A stretch of 64,000 nt of DNA from contig NC_058520.1 in NCBI RefSeq assembly GCF_904849725.1, positions 321,419,186-321,483,185 of the forward strand. The letters are read 5' to 3'. A program made the translations under genes and the position numbers. Within the stretch, counting starts at the first letter, position 1; each line of letters begins with the position of its first letter. Shown one piece after another: positions 1-12,033 of this stretch. This DNA is from Hordeum vulgare subsp. vulgare (Eukaryota > Streptophyta > Magnoliopsida > Poales > Poaceae). Under the pieces are notes generated by a model. It worked only from the letters and a program-made list of their open reading frames with translations, had not been told where the DNA came from and did not search any database.

Positions 1-972
1 CACATCCCGGTACACTGCCAGAGGCATTTCCTATATAGTCATCATCGTTCTAAGCTTTGAGCTGTGAGTAAATAAAAGTGTGATGATCATCATTATTAGA
101 GCATTGTCCCATGTGAGGAAAAAAAAGAGGCCAAAGAGCCCAAAAAGAAAAAAAAAGAGAAAAGAAAAAAAGAGGCCTAAGAGCCCAAATGAAAAAAGTG
201 AGAAAAAGAGAGAAGGGACAATGATACTATCTTTTTCCATGCTTGTGCTTCATAATAGCACTATGTTCTTCACGATTGAGAGCTTCTTGCTTTGTCACCA
301 CCATATGCTAGTGGGAATCTTCATTATATAACTTGGCTTGTATATTCCAATGATGGGCTTCGTCAAAATTGCCCTAGGTCTTCGTGAGCAAGCAAGTTGG
401 ATGCACACCCACTAGTTTTCCTTTTGAGCTTTCACGTACTTATAGCTCTAGTGCATCCCTTGTATGGCAATCCCTACTCATTCATATTGATATCTATTAA
501 TGGGCATCTCCATAGCCCTTTGATATGCCGAGTCAATGTGACCATCTCCTCCTTTTTGTCTCACAACCACCACCACACTCTATTCCACCTATAGTGCTAT
601 ATCCATGGCTCATGCTCATGTATTGTGTGATAGTTATAAAAGGTTTGAGAAAGTAAGAGTGCGAAAACAATTAGTTGGCCAATATCGGGGTTGTGCATGA
701 TTTACATTAGTTGTGTGAGGATGATGGAGCATAGCCAGACTATATGATTTTGTAGGGATAACTTTCCTTGGCTTTGTTATTTTGAAAGTTCATGATTACG
801 TTGCTAGTTTGCTTGACGTATTATTGTTTTCATGTCAATAGCAAACTATTGTTTTGAATCTTATGGATCTGAACATTCAGGTCAGGTGAAAGAAGTTGCA
901 AAGGACAACTATGCTAGGTAGCATTCCACATCAAAAATTCAGTCTTTATCACTTCCCTACTCGAGGACGAGC

Positions 973-994
973 AGGAGTTAAGCTTGGGGATGCT
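973..994 (+). other. Polypurine tract of X
   Basis: A purine-rich stretch containing AGCTTGGGGATGCT directly precedes the TGATATG start of the LTR. This is where plus-strand DNA synthesis is primed at the 3' end of an LTR element. Confidence 0.7.
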
Positions 995-2503
995 TGATAT
1001 GTCTCCAACGTATCTATAATTTTTGATGGTTTCATGCTATTATCTTGTCAAACTTTGGATGTTTTGCATGCCTTTTATATATTTTTTGGGACTAACTTAT
1101 TAACTCAGTGCCAAGTGCCAGTTCCTGTTTTTTCCATGTTTTTGACCCCTTTCAGAGGAGGATTTTGAATGGAGTCCAAACGGAATGAAACTGCCAAAAA
1201 TATTTTTTCCGGAATAGAAAAAGATTGGGGAGCCGGAGAATCAGGGCAGGGGGCCGCCAGGGACCCCACAAGCCCTCATGGTGCGGTCAGGGGGGCTCGC
1301 GGCCCCCTGGCTTGTGGGCTCCCTGAGGCTCCGTTGCCCTAGGTTTTGCGCCTATAGATTCTCTAAAATTCCATAAAAAACTAGGAGATCATCGAAAGTA
1401 CTTTTCCACCGCCGCAAGCTTCTGTCTCCGCAAGATCCCATCTGGGGCACTTTCTGGTGCCCTGCCGAAGGAGGGATTCGGATACGGAGGGCTTCTTCAT
1501 CAACACCATGACCTCTTCGATGATGCGTGAGTAGTTCACCATAGACCTACGGGTCCATAGCTAGTAACTAGATGGGTTCTTCTCTCTCTTGGAACTTCAA
1601 TACAAAGTTCTCCATGATCTTCATGGAGATCTATCCGATGTAATCTTCTTTCGTGGTGTGTTTGTCGAGATCCGATGAATTGTGGATATATGATCAGATT
1701 ATCTATGAATCTTATTTGAGTTTCTTCTGATCTCTCTTATGCATGATTTCATATCCTTGTAATTCTCTTCGAGTTGTGGGTTTTGTTTGGCCAACTAGAT
1801 ATATGATTCTTGCAATGGAAGAAGTTCTTGGTTTTGGGTTCATACCGCGCGGTGACCTCACCCAGTGACAGAAGGGGTAGCGAGGCACGCATTGTGTTGT
1901 TGCCATCAAGGGTAAAAAGACGGGGTGTTCATCATTGGTTTGAGATTATTCCTCTACATCATGTCATCTTGCTTAAGGCGTTACTTTGTTCGTCATGAAC
2001 TCAATACACTAGATGCACGCTGGATAGCGGTCGATGTCTGGAGTAATTGTAGTAGATGCAGAAAGTGTCGGTCTACTTGTCTCGGACGTTATGCCTATAT
2101 GTACGATCGTTGCCTTAGATATCGTCATGACTTTGCACGGGTCTATCAATTGCTCGACAATAATTTGTTCACCCACCGTGATATTTGCTATTTTGAGAGA
2201 AGCCTCCAGTGAACACTATGGCCCCCGGGTCTACTCCACATCATATTTTCAGCCTTACACTTTTTACTTCGTTGCAATTTCCGCCTTCAGATCTCACTTT
2301 GCAAACAATCTTGAAGGGATTGACAACCCCTTTATAGCGTTGGGTGCAAGCTCTTTGTGTTTGTGCAGGTACTCTGGACTTGACGAGATTCTCCTACTGG
2401 ATTGATACCTTGGTTCTCAAACCGAGGGAAATACTTACTGCTCCTGTACTGCATCACCCTTTCCTCTTCAAGGGAAAAACCAACGCAACCTCAAGAGACG
2501 ACA
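995..2503 (+). repeat. LTR of X (1509 bp)
   Basis: The repeat starts TGATATGTCTCC and ends GACGACA, so it has the TG...CA ends of an LTR. Its length fits the 1.4-1.6 kb LTRs of Triticeae Athila-type elements. A second LTR of this family is not visible in the window. Several frames of 60-120 codons on both strands lie inside it, but none has a recognisable domain. Confidence 0.8.
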
Positions 2504-2513
2504 AAAGGATCTC

Positions 2514-2530
2514 TGGCACCACTGCCGGGA
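2514..2530 (+). other. Primer-binding site of X
   Basis: TGGCACCACTGCCGGGA begins 11 bp after the LTR end. It resembles the TGGCGCCGTTGCCGGGG tRNA-primed site of Athila-type elements, with a few substitutions. Its presence means that element DNA, not flanking host DNA, follows this LTR. Confidence 0.65.
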
Positions 2531-2544
2531 AGGACTTTTGTTGA

Positions 2545-2736
2545 CGTAGCAGTGCCACATATGTCGACCCCGCGATGGAGGAGGACACGAGCGCGATGGC
2601 CGATGCGGGAGGCACCAAATCCGGAGACGGAGCATCCACCTTGGCTGCTACAGGACGTGTCGGAGCCGACGACGGGGCGTCTGCCTCGGCCGCGGTAGGC
2701 GATGCCGAAGCCAAGGGCGGAGCCGCCACCGAGTAG
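2545..2736 (+). pseudogene. C-terminal end of an antisense ORF of element B
   Basis: This frame is open from the break at about 2545 to a TAG at 2734-2736 and runs opposite to B. The visible residues are acidic and rich in Ala and Gly, with no known domain. The frame ends about 650 bp from the end of B's integrase gene, between pol and the missing 3' LTR. That matches the place and direction of the antisense ORF in D (27158-30685) and of those reported for Tat-lineage elements. The upstream part is lost at the junction with X. Assignment rests on position and composition, so it is tentative. Confidence 0.4.
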
Positions 2737-3390
2737 AATTTCTCCCTTTCCTCCATTTGATTAGTCCGCAGTTCCACACACTAGGTGTCTGATGTAATGA
2801 ACTTGTGGTCTGTTTATGCTTATGTGTAATGTATGCGTGTTTGTTCGAATAAATTTGTGCTTGCCGACTCGTTTTTAGTTTTCTATTCCTTTGGCTTGTG
2901 TGAACCCAAAACCTTGTCCTCCTCCGGCTTCCGCCCCCCATCCCGACAGCCGGGAGACAGTCTATGACTGGGACGGAACATCTGCCTTTGGGGGGGTGGT
3001 CATGGATTTCTAGAGCTGCGGGAACATTTAAACTTAGGGCAAGTATTGTAGCGGCTGGCAGAAAATAACCACAGAGGGTTCGGCTAGCCCAAGTCGACTT
3101 CTCCTTCACAGTCGGTGTTGGCGTGCGACAAGCATTTCCGTCCCAGAGGTACGCTATCCGGATAGCAGGGAGTCTTTTTATAGTTAGGCGGGGTGGTAAG
3201 GGTTTTTACTTGGCCCACACTACTTGACCAACTACGAAATAGAGAGAAGGCTCGGGCCGGCCAGGGAGCCCCCGGGTCTGAGGAGTCGGGTCGAGGTGCT
3301 TGCTGAAGAAGCAACATGATTGAGGGATTCAAAAAGGTATGTCGCAAACGTCGGCTTGGGGCACCTGTTGCATTCATTAAGCCCAAAAGC

Positions 3391-4113
3391 TTAGGGGATA
3401 CATACGTACAGTGGTTCTTTCTTTCTTAGCAGTAGAACGGGCAAATTAGTGTCACATTCCATGGATGCTTCGAATCCTCGCCGGAGGCGTCTCTCTTGCG
3501 CTGCTGCGGCTTCTCGGCGTCTATCAGGTAGTACGTATTGTTGTGCACCGCCTAGCTGACGATGCATGGCCCTTCCCACGGGGAGGACAGCTTGTGCTGG
3601 CCGGTGGTTCGTTGGATTGGCCAGAGTACCAGGTCCCCTTCATGGAAGGAAAGGGGCCAGATAAGGTTGTTGTGGTAGCGGCGAAGCTCCTGTTGGTAGA
3701 GGACCGTCCGACTCACAGCCAACTCACGTGCCTCCTCGAGCAGGTCGACACCATCTTCTCTTGCTTATTTTCCATCCATCTCCTTGTATAAGGTGATGCG
3801 AGGCGAGTAGATTTTGAAGTACGGGGGGATGACCACCTCGGACCCGTACACAAGGAAGAACGGAGTGAAACCGGTTGATTGGTTGGGCGTGGTGCGGAGG
3901 CTCCACAAGATGGTTGGCAGCTCTACGATCCAACAGTCGGCCGACCGGACCAGTGGTGTCACGAGTCGTGGCTTGATGCCGCCTCGGATCAAGCCATTCG
4001 CTCTTTCCACTTGGCCGTTCGACTACAGGTGGGCCACTCATGCGAGGTCGAGTCGGTTGCCCGCATTGGAGCAGAAAAGTGCGATCACACCTTTGGCGAA
4101 GTTGGTTCCGTTG
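3391..4113 (-). pseudogene. B integrase, C-terminal part, interrupted by A
   Basis: Reading down from 4113, the minus strand gives the second half of a Gypsy integrase. The part after the second catalytic Asp is followed by an ERANG block that carries the catalytic Glu, then the LRTTPNQSTG and PFFLVYG blocks, then a C-terminal region with the HKLSSPWEGP motif. Integrase joins element cDNA to host DNA. The first half lies at 15146-15690, because element A is inserted between the codons for the IITNN and GTNF residues. Stops and frame changes in this half show that the gene was decaying apart from the insertion. The GLKPRL-like block and the C-terminal motif fit the Tat lineage. Confidence 0.85.
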
Positions 4114-4995
4114 TGTTGGCATTCTGGGAATAGGGTTACCCAGAACTGCTTGCCTGTGGCCCAGGGCTGGCCCACTTCATCAAGCAAGCACAATCGGGTG
4201 CGGCACCACTCAAGGCAAGGTCCTCGCGAGGGGTCAAGCCTCGCGAGGAGGAACATCATCAAGACCCGCAGGAGGCCTCATCAGGACCCCTCTGGAGCGG
4301 CGGATATTCCGAGGCGAGACCCGACCTCAGGAGTCAAGGATGACATGGATGAAGGACATGCGAGCAGAAAGAGCAGGATGAAGCAGTTTCCCCTTTAGTG
4401 CAAAGGGGGCAAGTTCGAACCGAGGTTCCTAAGGCATCTTCCAAAGGTTTCCATTCTGGTGCAACAAGGCCACGGCCGCCCACCAGCATGACGAACGTCA
4501 TCCCTGGACCCGCCCCTGCTACGTTGACAACCACTTTGCAGGCGAAGACTACTTTTGGACAGGGGAAGCATGTTCCCTTGTCCCTCTTTAAAATTGTCCA
4601 TTGTGGGATCCCTTCCCACCGAAACGATAAGGGAAGAGGACCGGGGCTGCCACTATATATATAGAGAGAGTAGGTTACCTCATAGGGGTTCCGATCCATT
4701 CATTCGCCCACCTGCACCCCAAAAAGGCCACCCAGCCTCCAAAGGCCCTCAAACACTGTACTAGTTCATCCACCAACCTCCATGAGAGGCAATCCACCAA
4801 AGTAGGAGTAGGGTATTAAACTTCTCAGAGGCCCGAACCTGGGTAAACTGCAGTGTTCTGTGTCTTCTTCACCATCGAGTGAGTTATGTGCCATCCCGAG
4901 CGAGTAGTGAGTTAGGTGAGGCCAGCCCGCGAGAGATCTTCATACACGCCCCTGAGTTCGAATCTTTAGGGTTTTGCGGAGCCTGAAATCCGACA
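4114..4995 (+). repeat. 5' LTR of A (882 bp)
   Basis: The repeat begins TGTTGGCATTCTGGG and ends CCGACA. A TATA box (ACTATATATATAG, about 4652-4664) marks the transcription start region. It matches 14266-15145 in direct orientation and both LTRs of C in reverse. The two A copies carry many substitutions relative to each other, so this is not a recent insertion. Confidence 0.85.
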
Positions 4996-4997
4996 TT

Positions 4998-5016
4998 TGG
5001 CGCGCCAGCTAGGGGG
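4998..5016 (+). other. Primer-binding site of A
   Basis: TGGCGCGCCAGCTAGGGGG begins 2 bp after the 5' LTR. Sites of this TGGCGC...GGGG type are common in plant Gypsy elements. C has a matching site at 39783-39802. Confidence 0.75.
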
Positions 5017-5066
5017 CATTTCAAGGTCTCCTCCGAGCTTCATCTTCCCTAAGCCCCGCTGCTCTG

Positions 5067-5603
5067 TTGACCGGCGTCCAACAAGCTTCTTCAAGCCTCG
5101 TTGAGCTGGCTTCCAACTGTCATAGCAAAGCGGCCGAAAGCACGTGTAATCGAGTTGTGGTACTAGGCGGCTCGTACCAGATCATCAACATCACCTCCAC
5201 CGCCGCAACCACCCGCGCAACCCAGGCGCACGGCGGCTGGGCGGCGCGCCCGGCGTCCACGACGCGCCGCATCAACTTGGGGGACCTCAGCACTAACGAC
5301 GCGCTGCAGATGGCGAGCGAGATGCTCTGCCATCGACCGACGCAAAGGGGCTTCGACGCCTACAAGTCCGCACGCGCCGGGCGCCAGGGGCTCGCACCTC
5401 GTGCCGGTCCCCGGACCTGCAAGCGACGGGCTCCCTCATGCGCTGGGCGGGGCCGAGAGAGACACGTCGCATGCTATCCTCCTCCTCCTCCAGATTTCGG
5501 TGGCCGTCCTCTAGGCGCAGCATACCGGCAACCACCAAGGGCACGAAGAGAACGACAGGACGTTCGATGCACACACCAGCGTGCTTCACCAATACCAGGT
5601 CCG
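5067..5603 (+). pseudogene. 5' internal frame of A, possible gag-leader remnant
   Basis: An open frame runs from about 5067 up to the S1 insertion at 5604, without an ATG near its start. The product is Arg- and Ala-rich with no zinc knuckle and no recognised Gag core. Its place just after the primer-binding site is where gag should begin, which is the only reason to link it to gag. C's equivalent stretch (38545-39782) does not look alike beyond the primer site. Function is unknown. Confidence 0.3.
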
Positions 5604-8600
5604 TGTCACACCCTGTTTTCACCTCACTTTCACTGTAATTTCAAAAATGTGAGTTAATTAAGACTTTTGAAAACCAATGCTGTGAGCGCCATGGTTGTCA
5701 TTATGTGCTTATATGCTTGATTGAGTAGTATCAAAAACCATATTTTTCATAGCATGAATATTCCCAAAGAATTCTTTTTCTTAATTTTGTCTATTTCAAA
5801 CCTTGCTTTGGGTTGCACTACAAGTCCTTGAATGCAAGGGAGTGCTCTTACCCAAAGATGGTGATATGGTTCTAAAACTATTTTAACTTTACAAAACCAT
5901 AAAACAATTATTTTATAAATTATTTTCCTATTTTATATGCATGACCATTTCTGAGGCCAGAAATGATAATCCTATATGGAAAATTACTTTTTTGGCTTAG
6001 AAAAATGTTAGAAAAATTGGAGATACTCAGAGGACATATATTTTCCATACATAAGATTTTCATCCCCTATTTATATTCAAAATATTTGAGCAAGACCTTG
6101 AAAACCCATTCTGTCTGTTTGGATCTTTTGGAATATTTCCAAAGGAAATATTTCCAATAAATTCTAGAAAATCCGAGCAACCTTCCCAATCTATATTTTG
6201 TGGCCACATGAGGTTTCACCTCATTCCAAGGTGATTTGGTTAACTAAATAATCCTAAAACCCTCTCTGTCCAGAACCAAGTTGAAACTTCTCTACATTGT
6301 AAAATTATCCAAATGGATTGAAACCATGCAGGAGTGTTCAACACCCCAAATGAGGAGTCTCTGCCCAAAATGGGATTTGCAGGAGGTAATCTATCCACAT
6401 TCCCTTTGGAAGGGACATATCTGCCCATTTGGGGGTGATTTCATGTTTGCATTGCCAAACTTGTCCAATGAGGCTCAAATTTGGTGGAGTATCTTATTTC
6501 TGCATCAAAGTTAATTAATCCTGTTAACTTTCATCACTAGTGGTGAGGTGTTGCTATCCCAAACACCTGTCGAACACCTTCTGTCATATTAGTAAATCAA
6601 CCCCTACCCCACTCCACAGAAAAGCTCTTCCATCCAAACTCTTCGACTAAGCAGCCAGAACCACACCCCAACTATAGGAGAGTGGCCCTTCTTTGAATCC
6701 AAGCAGAAGGCCCCAAAATCCCCATTCTAAGTTCTGCCTCAAAGCTGGCACCTTCTCTTTCCTTTCACCCCATGGCGAGGAGTGAGTCCTTCGGCTCCCA
6801 AATGACTAGGCATCTTCACGCCAAGCCCCAGGACACCCCAGACACAGCCAAAGCGCCCCAGAGCACAGCAGCATGTCGTGGCATGCCAAAACTGTGCTCT
6901 GGGCACGCTGCTCGGCGCACCTGAAGCAAAGGTGGCCAGCCGCGGCAGGTTCGAGCCTCCCCTAAAGCCCATTCGAGTCCCCGACCATCTCTCTGTATCA
7001 AGGCAGCCCCAGGGCCCCTCCTCGCTCGCTCTGTTGACCGGAGCAACATGTGCCCATGCACGCCAGATCCAACCAGAAGACCATAGCCACGCGTGCACGC
7101 TCCTCCTTGCTCTCTCTCCCTCTCAGTGGGTCACACAGGTCCTGAACCACGTACACATACCTGGTTTCGACCATGCGCACTCACTTCCCCTCCTGCGTGC
7201 AGCGGTGAAACCACCGGCGCCACCGGCTCGGTGCATCGTCGGGAGCCTATAAATATGCCTCCCCCTCGCTCCAGCACCCCCATCCCACCTCTCTAGTGCC
7301 TAAATTCCACCCCTAGCGTCTCCATTTGCGTAGAGCAAGCTCCTATGCTCGAGATCGACCGAGGGCCCGCCGCTTCGGAGGTACGTTGATCTCGGGCTAC
7401 GGGCTAGCTCTGTCGCTCCTTTCTCCTCCTCCGTGATCCTAGCAACCTCAAGGAGCTTCCCCATCACCTCCCCGAGCTAATCCATGCCCGTAGCACCTAG
7501 TTCATCGGCCTCGCGAAACATCTCCGCCATAGCCACCTCGTCGCCGGTGAACCAGGGTCTCCCCGTAAACCCCTCGACAACCACCAGGTAGGCAACGGTG
7601 AGCTGGATCCATTTCAGTCTTAGGTTGTGCTCGAGGACATCGGTAGCGTCACCGGCGTGCCTCCCCTCCTCTCTGTCCCGAGGTGGAAGATGACCCCAAC
7701 ACGTGGGGCTCACCTGTCGGTGGCTCTCCTCTCTCCCCCACTCTCCTCTATGCCGCTAACTGCAGGGGCCCACGCGTCAGGTTTGAACCTGGCCGCACGC
7801 GCGCCTGGGCTGGCTGGATGGCTGGCTGGGCCGACCCAAGCCTTAGGCCGAGCCAGGCCTGATCCCCAGCCTCTTTTTTTAATCTGGTCTTAAAATACTT
7901 TAGAAAAATGGTTATCCAATATATTTTTATCATTTTTCCACCATAATTCTTCTCAAAATGAATAGTATTTAACACAGCCTTCGTACAAGTTTTGAGACAA
8001 CCTTTGTGTTTTATAATGATTAAAAAGGCAATTTGGAATAGTTTTGCTTTTCTTCAAATGATTTTAAAAATAATCCTTTCACTAAAACCAAAGACAAATG
8101 TTTTAAAAATAACAATATGGATTTATCAGAATTAAGCAACATTTTTAAAGTGAGTTTGTGATCCGTTTTTGAGTGAGCTACTTATTGCTTTTCATTTTAA
8201 TACGATGATAGAAACCATGTTTCATGAAGGAGTTGGACTTGAAGACCCCAAAGACTCTGCATACTTAGCTGATCAAGGCAAGCAGCCCTTTGACCATGTC
8301 TGAGCAAATACTATATTGCATGCTAGTAGAGCAAATATTTCCGTAGCATGTGATCATAAGTATTCGGTAAATCATCGATATGATATTACTGATGGCTCCT
8401 CCGGAGCACTTGCATTTTGAGCATGATCGTACCACCTATGAGGGTCACGTGAATATCATGTTGACAAGTAGAGCTAAGCATAGTAGAAGCATGAGCATGA
8501 TGATGGTAAAAATCAAAGGTTTGTGAAAACCCCGTCGGGTGCCACTAATGCCCGAGGGTGATGATGAGATAGGTGGCCACTTTTGGAGAAGTGGTGCACC

Positions 8601-9766
8601 GTTTGTATTTTGGTGTGAGTGGTTTCGGAAATGGGATTATATTTATGATGTGTCAACCGTCCTAACCTTACATATGCGACCACATTACCCCTTTATGGGA
8701 CGGGGCTTTGTTGATTACTCTGTTCGGTGCTAGCAAAGAACCACATTACTAGTGGCGGGAGTGATGTGTAGCCACTCTCGTGACGGGGTTGTGCCAGGTA
8801 GGACGACTATGCCGTTTTTACGTGTTCCGGGCACACCGTTCGTCCCTGCATGGATGATAGTGTCCAGATTCGGTGCTCGTAAGACGTACACCATGTGGGC
8901 TGGGTACCAATCGAGTGGATCTCTTTGTCTAGTATCGTCAGGGGAAAGGCATTGATCGAGTACTTACCTCGGGTATGTTATATACCGCGAGTATTGGATG
9001 ACACGGTAGTTTCCCGGATCTCGTGGGTACAGCGTACAACCTCTGCAGAGTGTAAAACTATTCGAATAGTCGTGTCCACGGTCAAGGACAGTTGGGTGGT
9101 GCTGCTTAAACTACGTCTAGTCGTTTCCGCATAAACCAAGTGTGTGTGTGTTTAATGGTGTTATGTGAGAAAGAGTTGATGTGACCAAGTTTGGTGACTT
9201 GGCATATCGGGTGAACTGAAATGTTCAACCCTTGATAGATATATTGATATGTGTAACTTGTTCTTCTAAAATACCATCTAGCTTATGTTGCATATCCATG
9301 ATCATGTTTATTTATAGTTAAGTTGCTATCCACCTATACCGCATATTACTTGTTATCCTACCAAATGCATTATACATATCATGGGTTGTTTGCAAGTACA
9401 TTCGAAGTACTCCCTGGCATGCCACTGGTTCTATTACTGACCAGACATGGAAGGACGAGAGTTTGGAGAAGAATACGTCATCGGAGACGGCCCTCCGAAC
9501 TAGGACGCTTCCCACTCAGAATTCTTGTTGGTGTAGGCTGATGGCATGGGCACCCGCTTAGCCCCAAGATTTCCGCCACTAGTTGTATTAGTGTGATTTG
9601 GCCTTATAGGCCCTACCTTGTGAACTTGACCTTGTTGTCCATGTGTTGTATTATTTCGGTACATTGGATGTAAGACTCTTATTATTCAGCATGTGTGTGT
9701 TCGGTGAGCATTGATCTCTCGGATCACTGAGCACGTTCATTCGGCGATCTCGAATCGTAAGTCAGG
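5604..9766 (+). mobile_element. S1: solo long-LTR insertion, Sukkula-like
   Basis: A non-coding block of about 4.2 kb begins TGTCACACCCTG and interrupts A. Its first 2.4 kb (5604-7979) match 53877-56195 in the same orientation. A TATA box lies at 7247-7255. No primer site, coding region or second LTR is present, so it looks like a solo LTR or a large non-autonomous element fragment. The length and start recall barley Sukkula LTRs. The right end is uncertain: a possible duplication is GTCCG (5599-5603) against GTCCC (9767-9771), but no clean CA terminus precedes it. ORFs inside it show no domain. Confidence 0.6.
7247..7255 (+). promoter_or_regulatory. TATA box of S1
   Basis: CTATAAATA is followed by a C-rich leader. 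The same motif sits at the equivalent place in S2 (55458-55466), although the surrounding bases differ more. This fits the U3/R boundary of a long LTR. Confidence 0.55.
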
Positions 9767-10734
9767 GTCCCCATAGTCGGCCCCCGACAACCCGGGGCGG
9801 CCAGGCGGGAGCTCTCCGTTAGGTGAAGCCAGCGGGCGGTGGAGGCATCGTTGTGGGCGAACTACGGTGATGGAGACACACGAGGGTACCAAGGGGGAGT
9901 CTCCACCGGGTAATACCGGGACCGCCAAATGGTGGAAGCAGGAGCAGGCAACTTCGTGCGGAGGCCCAACGCAAGAAAATCTCCAAGCAACGCGAGCAAG
10001 GGGCCCTCCCCTGCCGCCGAGAGGGACCGCCACCGTCGGGTTGTTGAACGGCCTTGGAGGTCGATCGAACAGCTACGTGAAGCCTTACGTACGGTGTTAT
10101 GTAACACCACCTGACCCTCCCTTCGAGAAAGAGCCTCAAGCGCCCATCCCAGGCACCAGTCCTCCTCGGGAGTAAGGAATGCTCTGGGGGTCCCCCACGA
10201 GTCGGACCCTAGGGCACCCACTGGCCTAGTACTCAGCCCAAGAGGCACGGGCAGGGAGGCGCCCCCAAGCCGCGGGGCAAGACGACAGCCGCCACTCCCG
10301 TGGAGAAAATGCGAAGAACCGGGTCCCGGCCTTAGGAGGACGAGTTAGAGAAAGCAACGGGATACAAGTGGCGCGGGTCACCTGTGGCGACCATGGTGCT
10401 GGTGTGGGCGCCGAGGGTCGAGCTTCAGGAGGCACCCCTCACGCGCAAAGAAGCTATGCGAGGTAATTTTTTGGGTTCACTACTCAAGGGGGGTCTGCTG
10501 GCCGCCTGAACTTCCAGTGTTCAGGGCACACCTCCGCCCATCATATCATTTACGCATGCTTACATAACTTCTGCTACATCCATTCAACGATCTAACATCT
10601 TACCTTGCTTGCATATTTGGGCAATTTACCCCCATCCTCGCTCAGGGGCTCAGACCGGTGCGCGTCGCCCCGTCGCAGGACTTGGGGAGGCCCTGCGGCT
10701 TTCCAGGGCCACAATCAACATGATGAAATGAGGG
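9767..10734. other. Internal region of A without recognisable genes
   Basis: This GC-rich stretch continues element A after S1. Several overlapping frames of about 100 codons occur on both strands, with no domain and no start or splice context that would single one out. I see no gene here. Confidence 0.4.
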
Positions 10735-11138
10735 CCGCTTGAGCGTCGAAGTGGGGCTCTTGAGCATCGAACCTCACGGGCCTTACCGGTCATAAGGCTA
10801 CCTGCCACCCTTGATGCCGTCCACGGACATTCGGTCATTATCAGGGATGGCAGGGCTTGACCCCGTAGCTGCGTTCGTCCATACGGTCACAAGCAACAAC
10901 AGTTGGGACATGTGCGGGACCGGGTCTTGGCGACGCAGAGCCGCTCGAACATCAAAGGGGGCTCCTGAGCATCGAGCCTCAGGAGCCTTACCGGTCATAA
11001 GGCCACCTGCCACCATGGATGTCGTCTATGGACATTCGGTCGTTATCAGGGGTGGCACGGCTTGACCCCGTAGCCGTGTCCGTTATTCGGCGGTCGGGAA
11101 ATGCACGGGACTGGGACATGCCGACGTAGAGCAGTATA
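10735..11138 (+). repeat. Pair of ~200-bp tandem repeats in A (first block)
   Basis: Two units (about 10735-10934 and 10935-11138) share the core GGGCTCxTGAGCATCGA, then CCTTACCGGTCATAAGGC, then a CGGACATTCGGTC-like stretch and a GGGAC...GACGxAGAG end. The same unit recurs at 12034-12430 and, reversed, in C at 24340-24740. No coding role is apparent. Confidence 0.7.
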
Positions 11139-12033
11139 AAAGCCCTCAACCATTCTCAGGAGAAGGAGCGGGCGGGGACTCAAAGGGCCCTATCTACAAA
11201 AGGATCAGGGGCAAACCGCCCCCAAGAAGGAAACATCGCGAGGCCGGAGCGCCCTCGCGTTCGCCCTACTGTCCCCGCGGGACCTGCGTCAACCTATGTC
11301 ACCTCTGCATCGTCCTTCAATCCTTCCGGAACCTACTTCATCGAGTGACACTCTCACATAATAACGAGTTGTGGCTGTATACGCCTGCCCCCCCAAGGAC
11401 GCGAAGGGGTCCCTCCCACGCCGAGTGGATGAAGTATTCTCCATGCTAGATGAAGACCTAAAAGGAATCAGGTGCCTATGCCTCAGGGGTAGGGACACTC
11501 ACAAGGTTAAAGTGTCCTCACGACCTCCCAGATACACCCCCCTGTGACACTCACACATAATAATGAGCTGCGGCTGTATACGCCCGGGGCCCCCCGAGGA
11601 CGCGAAGGGGTCCCTCCCACGCATAGTGGAAGCCCTATGCTCCACGCTAGGGGGAGATGGCGGTGGAGATTAGCCTATGTGTTAGATGCGGCGTTTGCTT
11701 GCTTCTTCCTTGAGCTTGAATTATCCTCTGTTGGACTTAAATTTGTCGATTTCGAAACTTTATGTTTGAATAACAAAAGGGGGGATTTTCTCTTGCGCTT
11801 TCTCATTTTGCCGGCTTTGAAGCCTCCTTTTCGGGATGACATTTTCTGAGGAGTTGAACGCTCCACACCGCCCCTAGGCGCCAATGAGCGAGAAAGCAAG
11901 GACTTGTCGTCCCAGGGGCAAACATTTTGAGCGGTCGACCCTCGCTCGGCGACCCTGATCAAAGGATGATACCACCACAAAGAGTGTCACGAGGCCTCAG
12001 GGCGCCCTGGGGCGATGACCAAAGTGACGGAAT

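Larger units (their letters stand above)
1..2540 (+). mobile_element. Element X: Athila-like Gypsy retrotransposon, partial
   Basis: The window opens inside an LTR retrotransposon. Positions 1-972 are non-coding internal DNA with a purine-rich stretch (about 117-220) and no recognisable protein domain. A polypurine tract, a 1.5-kb LTR and then a primer-binding site follow, and the sequence breaks at about 2540 against element B. The LTR start resembles wheat/barley Sabrina or WHAM elements as I remember them. An LTR with a polypurine tract on its left and a primer-binding site on its right is not a normal element end, so this is a tandem or rearranged copy. Open frames inside it are short and look like chance frames. 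Confidence 0.75.
2545..4113 (-). mobile_element. Element B (Tat-type Gypsy), segment 1: end of pol and 3' region
   Basis: The minus strand holds the end of an integrase gene (3391-4113) followed by about 850 bp of 3' region running down to the break with X at about 2540-2545. No 3' LTR of B was found, so that end has been lost or rearranged. The right edge is cut exactly by insertion of element A. B resumes at 15146, after a CGTTG/TGTTG duplication, and again at 50317. The 3' region holds the tail of an opposite-strand ORF at 2545-2736. I saw nothing else recognisable between 2737 and 3390. Confidence 0.8.

Noticed and set aside
1712..2405. Several frames of 60-120 codons in the LTR of X
   Set aside because: They overlap on both strands inside a defined LTR and have no domain. 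They are best read as chance frames.
4114..4995. LTRs of A and C taken as four independent solo LTRs
   Set aside because: Primer sites, polypurine tracts and flanking duplications pair them into two elements.
5604..9766. TATA box and C-rich leader in S1 and S2 as host promoters
   Set aside because: They occur at the same place in two copies of a repeat and no host gene follows.
9767..11280. GC-rich frames in A as possible captured genes
   Set aside because: No domain, splice pattern or single preferred frame could be found, and overlapping frames are common at this base composition.
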